Shown here piece after piece: positions 24,542 to 33,153 of a stretch of 64,000 bases of DNA. Position 1 is the first letter of the stretch. Each line of letters starts with the position of its first letter. The notes below the pieces were generated by a model. It was given only the letters and a program-made list of their open reading frames with translations, had not been told where the DNA came from and ran no database searches. Source of the DNA: Micromonospora sediminimaris (GTDB lineage Bacteria > Actinomycetota > Actinomycetes > Mycobacteriales > Micromonosporaceae); the NCBI GenBank assembly GCA_900112325.1, contig FOLJ01000001.1, forward strand, positions 310,001-374,000, written 5' to 3'. A program made the position numbers and the translations under genes.

Positions 24542-25477
24542 TCACTCCACGCGTCGGTCGTTGTCCGGATAGCGGACGCCTGGCGGTGCGCCGGTTGAAG
24601 CAGAGCAGAGGGCGTGCCGCGAGGCGGCGGTGCGCAGGAAATCCAGCGAGCGGGCGGCGACGGCGGGAGCGGCGTGCGAGTGCCGGGGCAACTCGACCGC
24701 CACCAGGCCCCGGTAGCCGATCTCGCGCAGCGCGGCCAGCACCGGCGGGAAGTCGATCTCGCCGGCACCGAACTCCAGGTGTTCGTGCACACCCCGCCGC
24801 ATGTCGTCGATCTGCACGTTGACCAGGTGTGCGGCGACGTCACGGACACAGTCGGGCACCGACTGCGGCTCAAGGCAACGGCAGTGTCCGATGTCGAGGG
24901 TGATGCCGAGGCGGGCCGGCGAGCCGAGGGCCGCGTGCAGGCGACGCCAGTCGGCGATGTCCGCCACCAGCATGCCCGGTTCCGGTTCGAATCCAAGCGT
25001 CACCCCGACGGCCTCCGCCGCCTCGATCACGGTGGCGCAGCCGGCGACCAGGCGGTCCCAGGCCACCGCCGGGGTGACCGTGCCCGGCCGGACACCGGCC
25101 CAGAACGAGACCGCCTCGGCGCCGAGATCCGCGCCGATCGCCACCGCCCGGCGCAGGAACTCGATCCGGGGCGCGGGGTCGTCGTGCAGCAACGTCGGGG
25201 CGTGCTTGTGCCAGGGGTCCAACAGGAACCGCGCGCCGGTCTCGATCACCAGGCCGAGGCCGAGTTCGGTCAGCCGACTGGCGACGGCGTCGACACGCCC
25301 CGCCAGTCCGGGCGCGAACGGGTCGAGATGGTCGTGGTCCAGGGTGAGTGCGACACCGGCGTAACCGAGATCGGCGATGACCGCGAGCGCGTCGTCGAGG
25401 CGGTGGTTGGCGAAGCCGTTGGTCCCGTACCCGAACCGCAGCCCGTCGGGGGCGGTGGCGGTGCCCGCGGCCGTCAT
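24542..25477 (-). CDS. Sugar-phosphate isomerase/epimerase-type TIM barrel in the ebo-like operon
   Basis: The 311-residue protein begins FGYGTNGFANHRLDDALAVI, then GYAGVALTLDHDHLDPFAPG, EAVSFWAGVRPG, GFEPEPGMLVAD with the metal glutamate, ITLDIGHCRC and HLVNVQIDDMRRGVHEHL, ending VAVELPRHSH. These are the metal residues of the AP endonuclease-2/xylose isomerase superfamily. It is a second TIM barrel beside EboE in the same operon. About 70 bases separate its stop from eboA, the only real gap in the operon. The 3' end holds an 11-bp inverted repeat (24534-24544, 24596-24606). Confidence 0.85.
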   Translation of the reverse strand: MTAAGTATAPDGLRFGYGTNGFANHRLDDALAVIADLGYAGVALTLDHDHLDPFAPGLAGRVDAVASRLTELGLGLVIETGARFLLDPWHKHAPTLLHDDPAPRIEFLRRAVAIGADLGAEAVSFWAGVRPGTVTPAVAWDRLVAGCATVIEAAEAVGVTLGFEPEPGMLVADIADWRRLHAALGSPARLGITLDIGHCRCLEPQSVPDCVRDVAAHLVNVQIDDMRRGVHEHLEFGAGEIDFPPVLAALREIGYRGLVAVELPRHSHAAPAVAARSLDFLRTAASRHALCSASTGAPPGVRYPDNDRRVE

Positions 25478-26451
25478 GTCGGTGAGACCTTCCGGGCCAG
25501 CCGCCGGCCCAACGGCGCGGCCGCCGCCACCGCCAGTCCGAGCAGACCGGAACCGGCGCGGGCGGTCAGTGCCCCCTGCAACGCTGGCAGGCCGGTGATG
25601 CCGGCGCCCACCGCCGCACGGACCCGCGCGGCGGTGGGCTCGGCCGCCACCCGCGCCTGCGCGGTGCCGTAGCGAACGGTGTACCAGGCGGCGAGGACGG
25701 CCGGCAGCGCCACCGCCACGGTGCCGAGGGCACGCCGACCGTTCCCGACGTCGCCGGTTCGCTGACCGTCGGCGCGGACCACAGGGGCGCGCCGGCCGGA
25801 TTCCACCGGGACACCGGCCCGGGTGCCGCTCGCGGTGAGCCGGCGACCGGGCGGGAGCGCGGCGCTCGCCGCGACCAGGGCGGTGCCGGCGAGGGTACGC
25901 AGTGGCAGGGCGCGGTCGGTGCCACTGACCTCCCGGCGGGACAGCGCGGTGACGGTCCAGGTGTGCGCGGCGACGGTGACCGCCGCCGGCAACGCCCGCG
26001 CCGTCCGACCCCCGGCAGCACCGAGCAGCACGTCCAGCCCCCGGCAGGTGGCCATCACGGCGGGGCCGGCGGCGGTGTTCTTGGCCGCTAGGTCGTACCC
26101 CCAGACGGCGGCGGCGAGCGGCAACGCGACGGCGGTGGCGCGCCGTCCGCCAGCTGCGGCGGCGAGCCCGACGCCGGCCACGGTGAGACCGGCGGCGAGG
26201 CCGACCGCGAGACCGGGACCGACCCGGCCGCTCGGTATCGGCCGCTCGGGGCGTTCCACGGCGTCCAGCTCGCGGTCGGCCCAGTCGTTGGCGGCCATGC
26301 CGGCCCAGTACAGCAGCACCGACGCGGCGGCGAGCGCGGGGGTACGCGGGCCGAGGCTGCCGGCCGCAGCGGCGCCGGCGACCACGTCCCCGGGTACGGA
26401 GAGCGCGGCTGGGGCGCGGACCAGCTCGGCCAGATCAGCCACGCGTGGCAT
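25474..26451 (-). CDS. eboC: UbiA-family prenyltransferase (EboC/SCO3242-type)
   Basis: The 325-residue protein has about eight hydrophobic segments and the UbiA signature NDWADRELDAVERPERPIPS (N55, D56, D59, D63), plus the second motif WGYDLAAKN. It should attach a prenyl group from the polyprenyl synthase product to a small polar acceptor in the membrane. The arrangement matches the family I know as the SCO3242-type prenyltransferases of actinobacteria. It overlaps the MIPS-like gene by 17 bases and the isomerase by 4. The region at about 205-225 is an inserted Arg/Gly loop. Confidence 0.88.
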   Translation of the reverse strand: MPRVADLAELVRAPAALSVPGDVVAGAAAAGSLGPRTPALAAASVLLYWAGMAANDWADRELDAVERPERPIPSGRVGPGLAVGLAAGLTVAGVGLAAAAGGRRATAVALPLAAAVWGYDLAAKNTAAGPAVMATCRGLDVLLGAAGGRTARALPAAVTVAAHTWTVTALSRREVSGTDRALPLRTLAGTALVAASAALPPGRRLTASGTRAGVPVESGRRAPVVRADGQRTGDVGNGRRALGTVAVALPAVLAAWYTVRYGTAQARVAAEPTAARVRAAVGAGITGLPALQGALTARAGSGLLGLAVAAAAPLGRRLARKVSPT

Positions 26452-27595
26452 CGGTGTCTCCGGCGTCCAGGCTGCCCGCGAACGCGCACAGCCGGGTCCA
26501 CTGGTCGGCCAGCGAGTGCGTCGCGGTGCCCAGCGGATCCTTGAAGAAGAAGGCCAGATCGGTAAGCGGCCCGGTGCGGCCGGCGGCGTGCGCGGCGGCG
26601 GTGAGCCGGGCCAGGTCGAGCACGAGTGGGGCGGCCAGCGCCGAGTCGCAGCCGTGCCAGGTGAACTCCAGCCGCATCCCGGTGCCCAGGAACCCGGCGA
26701 AGGTGATCAGATCCCAGGCGGTCTTGAAGTCACCGAGTTCCTCGACGTACCCGATCCGGGTGTCGCCCTGCGGCAGGTAACCGAGCGTCTCGCCGAGCAC
26801 CCGTTGCTTGCTGCGCACCTTCGCGGCGTTGGCGTCGGGATCTGCGAGGGTGGCGCCGTCACCGCCGCCGAGCAGGTTGAGCCCGGACCAGGACCGGACG
26901 GTGAGGTGACGCATCGCGAACATCGGGGCGAGCACCGACTTGAGCAGGGTCTCCCCGGTCTTGCCGTCGTGGCCGGCGTACGGCACGCCGTGGCGGTCGG
27001 CCAACGCGGTCAGCGCCGGCAGCCGTAGACCGGTCGACGGGGTGAAGTCGACGTACGGGCAGTCCGCCGCGACGGCTGCGTACGCGTAGAGCGAGCTGGG
27101 GGGCAGCACCTCGTCGGGGCCGGCGAGAGCGGCCCGCAGCGCGTCCGCGTCGGCGTGCCCGGGATGCGGGCGGGGCGCCGGTTCGGTCGCGGCCACGTTG
27201 ACCACCACCACCCGGGCCAACTCGTGTCGCTGCCGGAAGGCGGTGAGATCGCGGACGAGCGCGGCGGCCCGGTCGGCCTGGGTCCCGGCGGTGGGCGCGG
27301 GGCGCAGTTCCCGTTCCACGGCGGACAGTTCCTCGGGCAGCGCGGCGACCAGGCGGGCCGGCAGTACACCGGCGTCAGCGAGCGCCTCGGCGCGCTTGGC
27401 GATCGGCGTGACGGCCACGTCGTGGCCACCGAAGACCAGGTCGGCGAAGCCCGGCAGAGCGGGGCTGTTGACCCCGGGCAGTTCGGTGACGCAGCCGGTC
27501 GGCCCGGTCAGCCCGGCACGCAGCGCGAGCGCCCCGACGATGCTGGTGGTCGCGACCGAGCCACGCGCTCCCACCAGCCAGACACCTGTACGCAT
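26435..27595 (-). CDS. myo-Inositol-1-phosphate synthase-like enzyme
   Basis: The 386-residue protein starts MRTGVWLVGARGSVATTSIV (NAD-binding loop) and contains PYAGHDGKTGETLLKSVLAP and SWSGLNLLGGGDG, the core motifs of inositol-3-phosphate synthase. NAD, phosphate and catalytic-lysine regions (KTGETLLK, DFKTAWD) are present. Such enzymes convert glucose-6-phosphate to inositol-1-phosphate. It is shorter and more divergent than housekeeping MIPS, so an unusual cyclitol could be the product. It is the first gene of the operon, after an AT-rich promoter region. In S. coelicolor a MIPS gene (SCO3243) sits beside SCO3242, from memory. Confidence 0.88.
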   Translation of the reverse strand: MRTGVWLVGARGSVATTSIVGALALRAGLTGPTGCVTELPGVNSPALPGFADLVFGGHDVAVTPIAKRAEALADAGVLPARLVAALPEELSAVERELRPAPTAGTQADRAAALVRDLTAFRQRHELARVVVVNVAATEPAPRPHPGHADADALRAALAGPDEVLPPSSLYAYAAVAADCPYVDFTPSTGLRLPALTALADRHGVPYAGHDGKTGETLLKSVLAPMFAMRHLTVRSWSGLNLLGGGDGATLADPDANAAKVRSKQRVLGETLGYLPQGDTRIGYVEELGDFKTAWDLITFAGFLGTGMRLEFTWHGCDSALAAPLVLDLARLTAAAHAAGRTGPLTDLAFFFKDPLGTATHSLADQWTRLCAFAGSLDAGDTDATRG

Positions 27596-28040
27596 GGCGC
27601 TCCTTCCGGTGTCCAGAAACCGACAAGCATCGATTGCATCTTGATATCAGGAAAAAGTTGAAAAAGATACGGGTTAAGCCGATGCGCCCCGTCCGCCGCC
27701 CCCCGGTGGGTACTCGCCGGCCGGCGCCGAGGTCGGCGGCGACGACGTCGGGCCGGCGTACCGGGTGGGTCGGTCGGACGGGGCTGGCAGGCAGGGGCAG
27801 TCGGCGTCTCGCCCCTGCCTCCCCCGCATCCGGCCCGGCCGGGACGACGGTGTCCCGGTCGGACGACTCGTCGGACACGGTCCGCCTTGCGGCGGGAGTC
27901 TCCAGGTGGGTGGTCAGCGGACTGGTAGGTGGGCGGCGGCCCTCCGGTGCTGCCGGGGAATCCCGGTCCGGCCGCACCGGAGGAGCCGCATTGCTCGTGC
28001 CGCCGGTCGCCCGGGGGCACGACCTCCGGACCCGACCCGT
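27596..28040. other. Promoter region of the ebo-like operon and non-coding spacer
   Basis: The first 75 bases upstream of the operon start are unusually A/T-rich (27625-27675), with TGATATCA at 27642-27649 and runs of A, so a promoter and regulator site probably lie here. From 27675 to 28040 the sequence is very GC-rich with no gene that I can support. The long open frames that cross it read as arginine- and alanine-rich shadows. Confidence 0.5.
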
Positions 28041-28069
28041 ACCGGCCACGGGGCGCAACCGTGGCCGGT
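28041..28069 (-). terminator. Terminator after the oxidoreductase gene
   Basis: ACCGGCCACGG (28041-28051) and CCGTGGCCGGT (28059-28069) form a perfect 11-bp stem with a 7-base loop, 27 bases past the stop of the Gfo/Idh gene. It should end the sugar-transport operon. Confidence 0.8.
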
Positions 28070-28095
28070 CCTCGCCGGTCGGCTCCGGAGGTGGT

Positions 28096-29304
28096 TCAGG
28101 CGGCGGCCGTCGCCATCGACGGCTCCACCGCGGCCCAGGAGGAGCCCAGCTCGGCCGAGCGGGTCACCGCGTCCAGCACCAGTTGCACCTGCAACGCCTC
28201 GGCGAACGAGGGCGACGGGTCGACGCCGGTCGCCACCGCCTCGATGAAGTCGCGCATCTGGTGGGTGAAGGAGTGCTCGTACCCGATGATGTGCCCCGGC
28301 GGCCACCAGGCCGACAGGTACGGGTGCTCGGCCTCGGTCACCAGAATCCGGTTGAAACCCTGCTCCGCGGCGGGCCGGGTGGCGTCGAGGAACTCCAGTT
28401 CGTTGAGGCGTTCCAGGTCGAAGGCGACGCTGCCGAGCGAACCGTTGATCTCCACACGGAGGGCGTTCTTGCGCCCGGTGGCGAACCGCGTCGCCTCGTA
28501 CGTGGCCAGTGCCCCGCCGTCCAGACGGGCCACGAAGATCGCCGCGTCGTCGACGGTGACCGGGCCGGTGGCGGCGCCGGCCCCGTCGGCCTGCGCCGCC
28601 AACCCGCTCGACTCGGCCGGCAACGGCCGCTCCTTGACGAAGGTCTCGGTCACCGCGCTGACCCCGCTGATCCGCTGTCCGGTGACGTACTGGGTCAGGT
28701 CGATGATGTGCGCACCGATGTCGCCCAGTGCACCGGAGCCCGACACCTCCTTGCGGAGCCGCCAGACCAGGGGGAACTGCGGGTCCACGATCCAGTCCTG
28801 CAGGTAGGTGGCCCGGACGTGCCGGATCTCGCCGAGCCGCCCGTCGGCGATGAGCTGGCGCATCAGCGCCACCGCGGGCACCCGCCGATAGTTGAAGCCG
28901 CACATCGACCGCGCCCCGCCGGCCTGGGCGGTGGCCGCCGCGGCGGCCATCTCCCGGGCCTCGGCGACCGTGTTTGCCAACGGCTTCTCGCACAGCACGT
29001 GCTTGCCCGCGGCCAGCGCCGCCAGCGCGATCTCGGCGTGGCTGTCACCCGGTGTGCAGATGTCGACCACGTCGATGTCCGGGCGGTTCACAAGTTCCCG
29101 CCAGTCCGTGGTGTGCTCGTCCCAGCCGAGCCGGTCAGCGGCGTCGGCCACCTTCCCGGCGTCCCGGCCGCAGATGAGCGCCATCCGGGCCCGCGCCGGC
29201 AGGTCGTACACCCGGTTCACGGTGCGCCATGCCTGCGAGTGCGCGGCCCCCATGAACGCGTAGCCGACCATGCCGACCCGCAGTTCGTTGTTTGTCGTGG
29301 ACAA
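28096..29304 (-). CDS. Gfo/Idh/MocA-family oxidoreductase
   Basis: The 402-residue protein begins at TTG 29304, eight bases after GGGGGGAGA. It has the Rossmann fold (ELRVGMVGYAFMGAAHSQAW), the conserved CEKPLANTVAEAR loop with catalytic lysine, and SGSGALGDIGAHIIDLTQYV in the C-terminal domain. Family members oxidise sugars or inositols with NAD(P). It is the last gene of the sugar ABC operon, 21 bases after the binding-protein stop, and should process the imported sugar. Confidence 0.9.
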   Translation of the reverse strand: MSTTNNELRVGMVGYAFMGAAHSQAWRTVNRVYDLPARARMALICGRDAGKVADAADRLGWDEHTTDWRELVNRPDIDVVDICTPGDSHAEIALAALAAGKHVLCEKPLANTVAEAREMAAAAATAQAGGARSMCGFNYRRVPAVALMRQLIADGRLGEIRHVRATYLQDWIVDPQFPLVWRLRKEVSGSGALGDIGAHIIDLTQYVTGQRISGVSAVTETFVKERPLPAESSGLAAQADGAGAATGPVTVDDAAIFVARLDGGALATYEATRFATGRKNALRVEINGSLGSVAFDLERLNELEFLDATRPAAEQGFNRILVTEAEHPYLSAWWPPGHIIGYEHSFTHQMRDFIEAVATGVDPSPSFAEALQVQLVLDAVTRSAELGSSWAAVEPSMATAAA

Positions 29305-29325
29305 GGTGGGTCTCCCCCCGTTGTG

Positions 29326-30378
29326 TCAGAACCCGAGCTTGAGGTAGTTGCTCGCGTTCTCCTTGGTGATCGTTTCGGAGGCGAGGACAATCTCCTTGGG
29401 AACCTGGAGTTCCACCAGGTCGGACATGCCCCTGCCCTGGCCGATGAGGCGGGCCAGCGAGATCGCCGAGGACGCCATCGACGGGCTGTAGGTCACCGTC
29501 GCCTTGAGCACCGTGTTGTCGGCCAGGATGTCCTCCATCGCCTTCTTCGAGCCGGCGCCGCCGACCATGAAGAACTCGTTGCGGTTGGCCTGGCTGAACG
29601 CGGCCAGCACACCGATGCCCTGGTCGTCGTCGTGGTTCCAGATGGCGTCGATCTTCGGCTCGGCCTGCAGAAGCTGGCTCGCCTCCTGCTGGCCGGAGTC
29701 GGCGGTGAACTGCGCCGCCCGGCGGTTTTTCACCTTCAGGCCGTGCTGGGCCAGGGTGTCGTTGAAGCCCTTCGTCCGCTCCTGGGTCAGCTCCAGCGAG
29801 TCGATGCCGGCGATCTCGGCGATCACCGGGTTGCTCACGCCCTTGGCCTTGAGCTGCTCGACGATGAAAGTGGCCGCAGAGACACCCATGCCGTAGTTGT
29901 CGCCCTTGATCTGCAGGCGGTACGCCTTGGCATCGGGGAAGGCCCGGTCCAGGTTGACCACCGGGATGCCGGCTGCCATCGCCTCCAACCCGAACGAGTT
30001 CAGCTCCTTGCCGTCGTGCGGCAGCAGCACGATCACGTCGGGTTGCTGGGAGATCAGGGTGGACAGCGCCGCCCGCTGGGCCGCCGCGTCCGCGCCCGCC
30101 TCGACCGTCTTGAACTCCACGTCGGAGTACGCGGCGGCCTGCGCCTTGGCGTTGTTGGTGATCGCGGCGATCCAGCCGTGGTCGGCGGCCGGCGCGGAGA
30201 AACCGATGGTCACCTGCTTGCCGGGCTCAGAGTTGGCGTTGCCGTCGGCCGCCTTGGTCTGCGCCTCGGTCGGCGTCTGCTCGTTGCTGGTACAACCGGC
30301 GAGCAGTACGCCGGCGCCGACGGCCGCCCCGCCGAAGAGCAGCCGGCGCCGCGACATGTCGCGACTGTGCTGGGTCAT
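29326..30378 (-). CDS. Sugar ABC transporter substrate-binding lipoprotein
   Basis: The 350-residue protein is a RbsB-type periplasmic-binding protein: VTIGFSAPAADHGWIAAITN, then ISQQPDVIVLLPHDGKELN, GIPVVNLDRAFPD, IWNHDDDQGIGVL. It has a twin-arginine-like SRRRLLFGGA and lipobox LLAGC (C29), so it is likely a Tat-type lipoprotein. ATG 30378 is preceded by AGGAGG; the ATG at 30399 lacks this. It lies 91 bases after the permease gene. Confidence 0.9.
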   Translation of the reverse strand: MTQHSRDMSRRRLLFGGAAVGAGVLLAGCTSNEQTPTEAQTKAADGNANSEPGKQVTIGFSAPAADHGWIAAITNNAKAQAAAYSDVEFKTVEAGADAAAQRAALSTLISQQPDVIVLLPHDGKELNSFGLEAMAAGIPVVNLDRAFPDAKAYRLQIKGDNYGMGVSAATFIVEQLKAKGVSNPVIAEIAGIDSLELTQERTKGFNDTLAQHGLKVKNRRAAQFTADSGQQEASQLLQAEPKIDAIWNHDDDQGIGVLAAFSQANRNEFFMVGGAGSKKAMEDILADNTVLKATVTYSPSMASSAISLARLIGQGRGMSDLVELQVPKEIVLASETITKENASNYLKLGF

Positions 30379-30469
30379 GACGACCTCCTGATTATTCATG
30401 TGGTGGGGATTTTGGGTGTACGAAGCCCGGCCACCGTCGGTTGTTCGGGTGGCCCGGATGCAGTGGTGC

Positions 30470-31576
30470 TCAGCTCGTGGTGAGCCGGTTACGACGGAAG
30501 AACTGGGAGAGACTGCCGAACTGGATCTGCTGGATCAGGACGGCGGCGACGATGATGCCGCCCTTGACCATGTTCTGCGCCTCGGTGGTGAGGCCGTTGA
30601 TGGCGAAGAGGTTGGTGATGGTGGCGAAGATGATCACACCGAGCAGGGAGCCGACGATGGTGCCCCGCCCGCCGCTGAGCAGCGTGCCCCCGATGATCAC
30701 GGCGGCGATCGCGTCCAGCTCGTAGAGGTTCGCCATCGCCGCCTGGGCCGAGGTGGCCTGCGCGGTGAGCATGATGGCGGCGATGCCGCAGCACAGGCCG
30801 GACAGCGCGTAGAGCAGCAGGGTGTGCAGCCGGACGTTGATGCCGGCCAGCCGGGCGGCCTCCGGGTTGCCGCCGACGGCCACGGTGCGCCGCCCGAAGG
30901 TGGTGCGGTTGAGCAGCACCCAGCCCGCCGCGACCACGGCGGCCAGGATGTAGACCAGCAGCGGAATTCCGAGCAGGTTGGTGCTGGCGATGCCGTTGAT
31001 GGTGCCGTTCTGCGAGATCTGGGTCTGCTTGTCGGAGATCTCGGCGGCCAGTCCCCGGGCGGCGACCAGCATGGCCAGCGTCGCGATGAAGGGCACCAAC
31101 CGCCCGTAGGCGATGAGCGTCCCGTTGACCAGGCCGACCGCCACCCCGACGATGATCGCGGTGAAGATCATTCCGCCCGCGCCGAAGTTCTGGGTCGCCA
31201 CCGTGGTGCACCAGACCCCGGCAAGCGCCACGATCGCGCCGACCGACAGGTCGATGCCACCACCGATGATCACGAAGGTCATCCCGACGGTGACCACGCC
31301 GACCACCGAGGCGAGCTTGAGGATGCTGAGCATGTTCGCCCAGACCCAGTCCGGGTTGGAGTACAGGTCCGAGCGGGTCGCCGCACCGATCACGAAGAGT
31401 GCCAGCAGCACCCCGATCAGGGCGAGGTTCCGCTTGGCGCCCTCACCGCCATCGCCGTGCCACCAGGACAGCCCGCCGGTGGAGCCCGCCGTGGCGTGCC
31501 CCGCCGCCTCGGTCTCGGCCGGGTCCACCGGGGGTGACTGCGCCGGCAGCTTAGTCGTGGGCGGACTGTCGGTCAT
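30470..31576 (-). CDS. Sugar ABC transporter permease (RbsC-type)
   Basis: The 368-residue membrane protein has about nine to ten helices after a 55-residue polar N-terminus. MTFVIIGGGIDLSVGAIVAL is the conserved RbsC segment and NPEAARLAGINV the EAA-like loop that contacts the ATPase; IIGGTLLSGGRGTIVGSLLG is also typical. The long hydrophilic N-terminus is unusual. It overlaps the ATPase gene by four bases. Confidence 0.92.
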   Translation of the reverse strand: MTDSPPTTKLPAQSPPVDPAETEAAGHATAGSTGGLSWWHGDGGEGAKRNLALIGVLLALFVIGAATRSDLYSNPDWVWANMLSILKLASVVGVVTVGMTFVIIGGGIDLSVGAIVALAGVWCTTVATQNFGAGGMIFTAIIVGVAVGLVNGTLIAYGRLVPFIATLAMLVAARGLAAEISDKQTQISQNGTINGIASTNLLGIPLLVYILAAVVAAGWVLLNRTTFGRRTVAVGGNPEAARLAGINVRLHTLLLYALSGLCCGIAAIMLTAQATSAQAAMANLYELDAIAAVIIGGTLLSGGRGTIVGSLLGVIIFATITNLFAINGLTTEAQNMVKGGIIVAAVLIQQIQFGSLSQFFRRNRLTTS

Positions 31577-33153
31577 GCCGCTGCGCCTTCCATCAGGGAC
31601 CCCGCCATCACGAGGTCGAGCACGGTGGGTTCGTCGAGTTCGTCGGCAGGGGCGGTCCGGACGACCCGCCCTTCGCGCATCACCAGCACCCGGTCGGCCA
31701 GGCCGAGCACCTCGGGCACCTCGCTGGAGACCAGCAGCACCCCGACCCCCTGGGCCGCGAGCTGCCTAATCACCTGGTACAGCTCGGCCCGGGCACCGAC
31801 GTCCACCCCTCGGGTGGGCTCGTCGAGCAGCAGCAGCTTCGTGTCGCCGAGCAGCCAGCGACCGACCACCACCTTCTGCTGGTTGCCGCCGGAGAGCGTG
31901 CGCACCGCCCGGCGGACGTCGCGCGGGCGCATCTCCAGGCTCTCGGCGATCCGATCAGCCTCCGCCCGTTCCCGGCCCACGTCGGTGAAGCCGAAGCGGG
32001 CATAGCGGTCGAAGGTGGCGAGGGTGACGTTGCGGTAGATCGGCTCGCCGAGCAGCAACGCCTGACTCTTGCGCTCTTCGGGGGCCATGCCCATGCCGGC
32101 CTTCACTGCCGCGCCGACGCTGCCCGGCCGCAGCGCCCGGCCGGCCATCCGCACCGAACCAGCCTCGGCCGCCCGGGCACCGTAGATCGTCTCAAGCAGT
32201 TCGGAGCGGCCGGAGCCGACCAGACCCGCGATGCCGACGATCTCTCCGGCCCGGACGGACAACGACACGTCGGCGAACTCGCCGTGGCGGGTCAGCCCGT
32301 CGACCTGGAGCAGTTCGTCGCCGATCACGGTGCCGGCGGCGCGGTCCGGGAAGACGTACTCGATGGTCCGGCCGGTCATCCGGGAAACCAGGTCGCTGGT
32401 CGGGGTCTCGCGGGCCGGCAGGTTCGCCGCCGTGGTCCGGCCGTCCTTGAGTACGGTCACCCGGTCGCCGATCTCGCGGATCTCCTCCAACCGGTGCGAG
32501 ATGTAAATGACCGCGATGCCCTGCGCGGTGAGTTCGCGGATGATCCGGAAGAGGTTCTCCACCTCGTCGTGGGCGAGCACGGCACTCGGCTCGTCCATGA
32601 TGATCAGCCGGGCCTCGTGGGACAGCGCCCGCGCCATGCTGACCACCTGCTTGCCGGCCGCCGGCAGGGCCCGCACCATCCGACCCGGTGGGATCTCGGC
32701 GTGGCCGAGCCGGCCGAGGATCTGGCGGGTCCGGCTGGCCATGTGGCCCCGACGGATGAACCCGAGCCGACGGGGCTCGTGCCCCAGAAAGGCGTTCTCC
32801 GCCACCGACAGGTCATCGACCAGGTCGAGTTCCTGGTAGATGGTGGCGATCCCGGCGCGCATCGCGGCCTGCGGGTTGGCGAAGGCGAGCCGGTTGCCGC
32901 GCCACTCGATGTGCCCCGAGTCGGGCCGGTGCACCCCGGCGAGCACCTTGATCAAGGTGGACTTGCCCGCGCCGTTCTGCCCGAGCAGGCAGTGCACCTC
33001 GCCCGCGCGGACCTCCAGTTGCACGCCGTCCAGGGCGCGTACGCCGGGGAAGGTCTTGACCACGTCGGTCAGGCGCAGCACCACCTCGCCCGCGCCGGTG
33101 GTCGCCGGGGCCGGCGACGCGCCGACCCCGCTCGCGATGTCCTGTTCGGTCAT
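31573..33153 (-). CDS. Sugar ABC transporter ATPase, two nucleotide-binding domains
   Basis: From ATG 33153 the product is 526 residues with two NBDs in one chain. NBD1 has Walker A GQNGAGKST and Walker B LIIMDEPSAVL. NBD2 has a divergent P-loop (GLVGSGRSELL), signature LSGGNQQKV and Walker B LLLLDEPTRGV. The NBD1 signature is degenerate: LPAAGKQVVSMA in place of LSxGQ, as often in ribose-type ATPases. It overlaps the ROK gene and the permease gene by four bases each. Confidence 0.93.
   Translation of the reverse strand: MTEQDIASGVGASPAPATTGAGEVVLRLTDVVKTFPGVRALDGVQLEVRAGEVHCLLGQNGAGKSTLIKVLAGVHRPDSGHIEWRGNRLAFANPQAAMRAGIATIYQELDLVDDLSVAENAFLGHEPRRLGFIRRGHMASRTRQILGRLGHAEIPPGRMVRALPAAGKQVVSMARALSHEARLIIMDEPSAVLAHDEVENLFRIIRELTAQGIAVIYISHRLEEIREIGDRVTVLKDGRTTAANLPARETPTSDLVSRMTGRTIEYVFPDRAAGTVIGDELLQVDGLTRHGEFADVSLSVRAGEIVGIAGLVGSGRSELLETIYGARAAEAGSVRMAGRALRPGSVGAAVKAGMGMAPEERKSQALLLGEPIYRNVTLATFDRYARFGFTDVGRERAEADRIAESLEMRPRDVRRAVRTLSGGNQQKVVVGRWLLGDTKLLLLDEPTRGVDVGARAELYQVIRQLAAQGVGVLLVSSEVPEVLGLADRVLVMREGRVVRTAPADELDEPTVLDLVMAGSLMEGAAA

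Noticed and set aside
27621..27650. LacI-type operator before the ebo-like operon
   Set aside because: Only ATCGAT and TGATATCA are palindromic; the longer arms do not pair, so I kept it as an undefined promoter region.
27634..30483. A 949-codon plus-strand frame
   Set aside because: It is the complement of the Gfo/Idh and binding-protein genes, rich in R/G/H with no domains; the minus-strand genes have clear family motifs.
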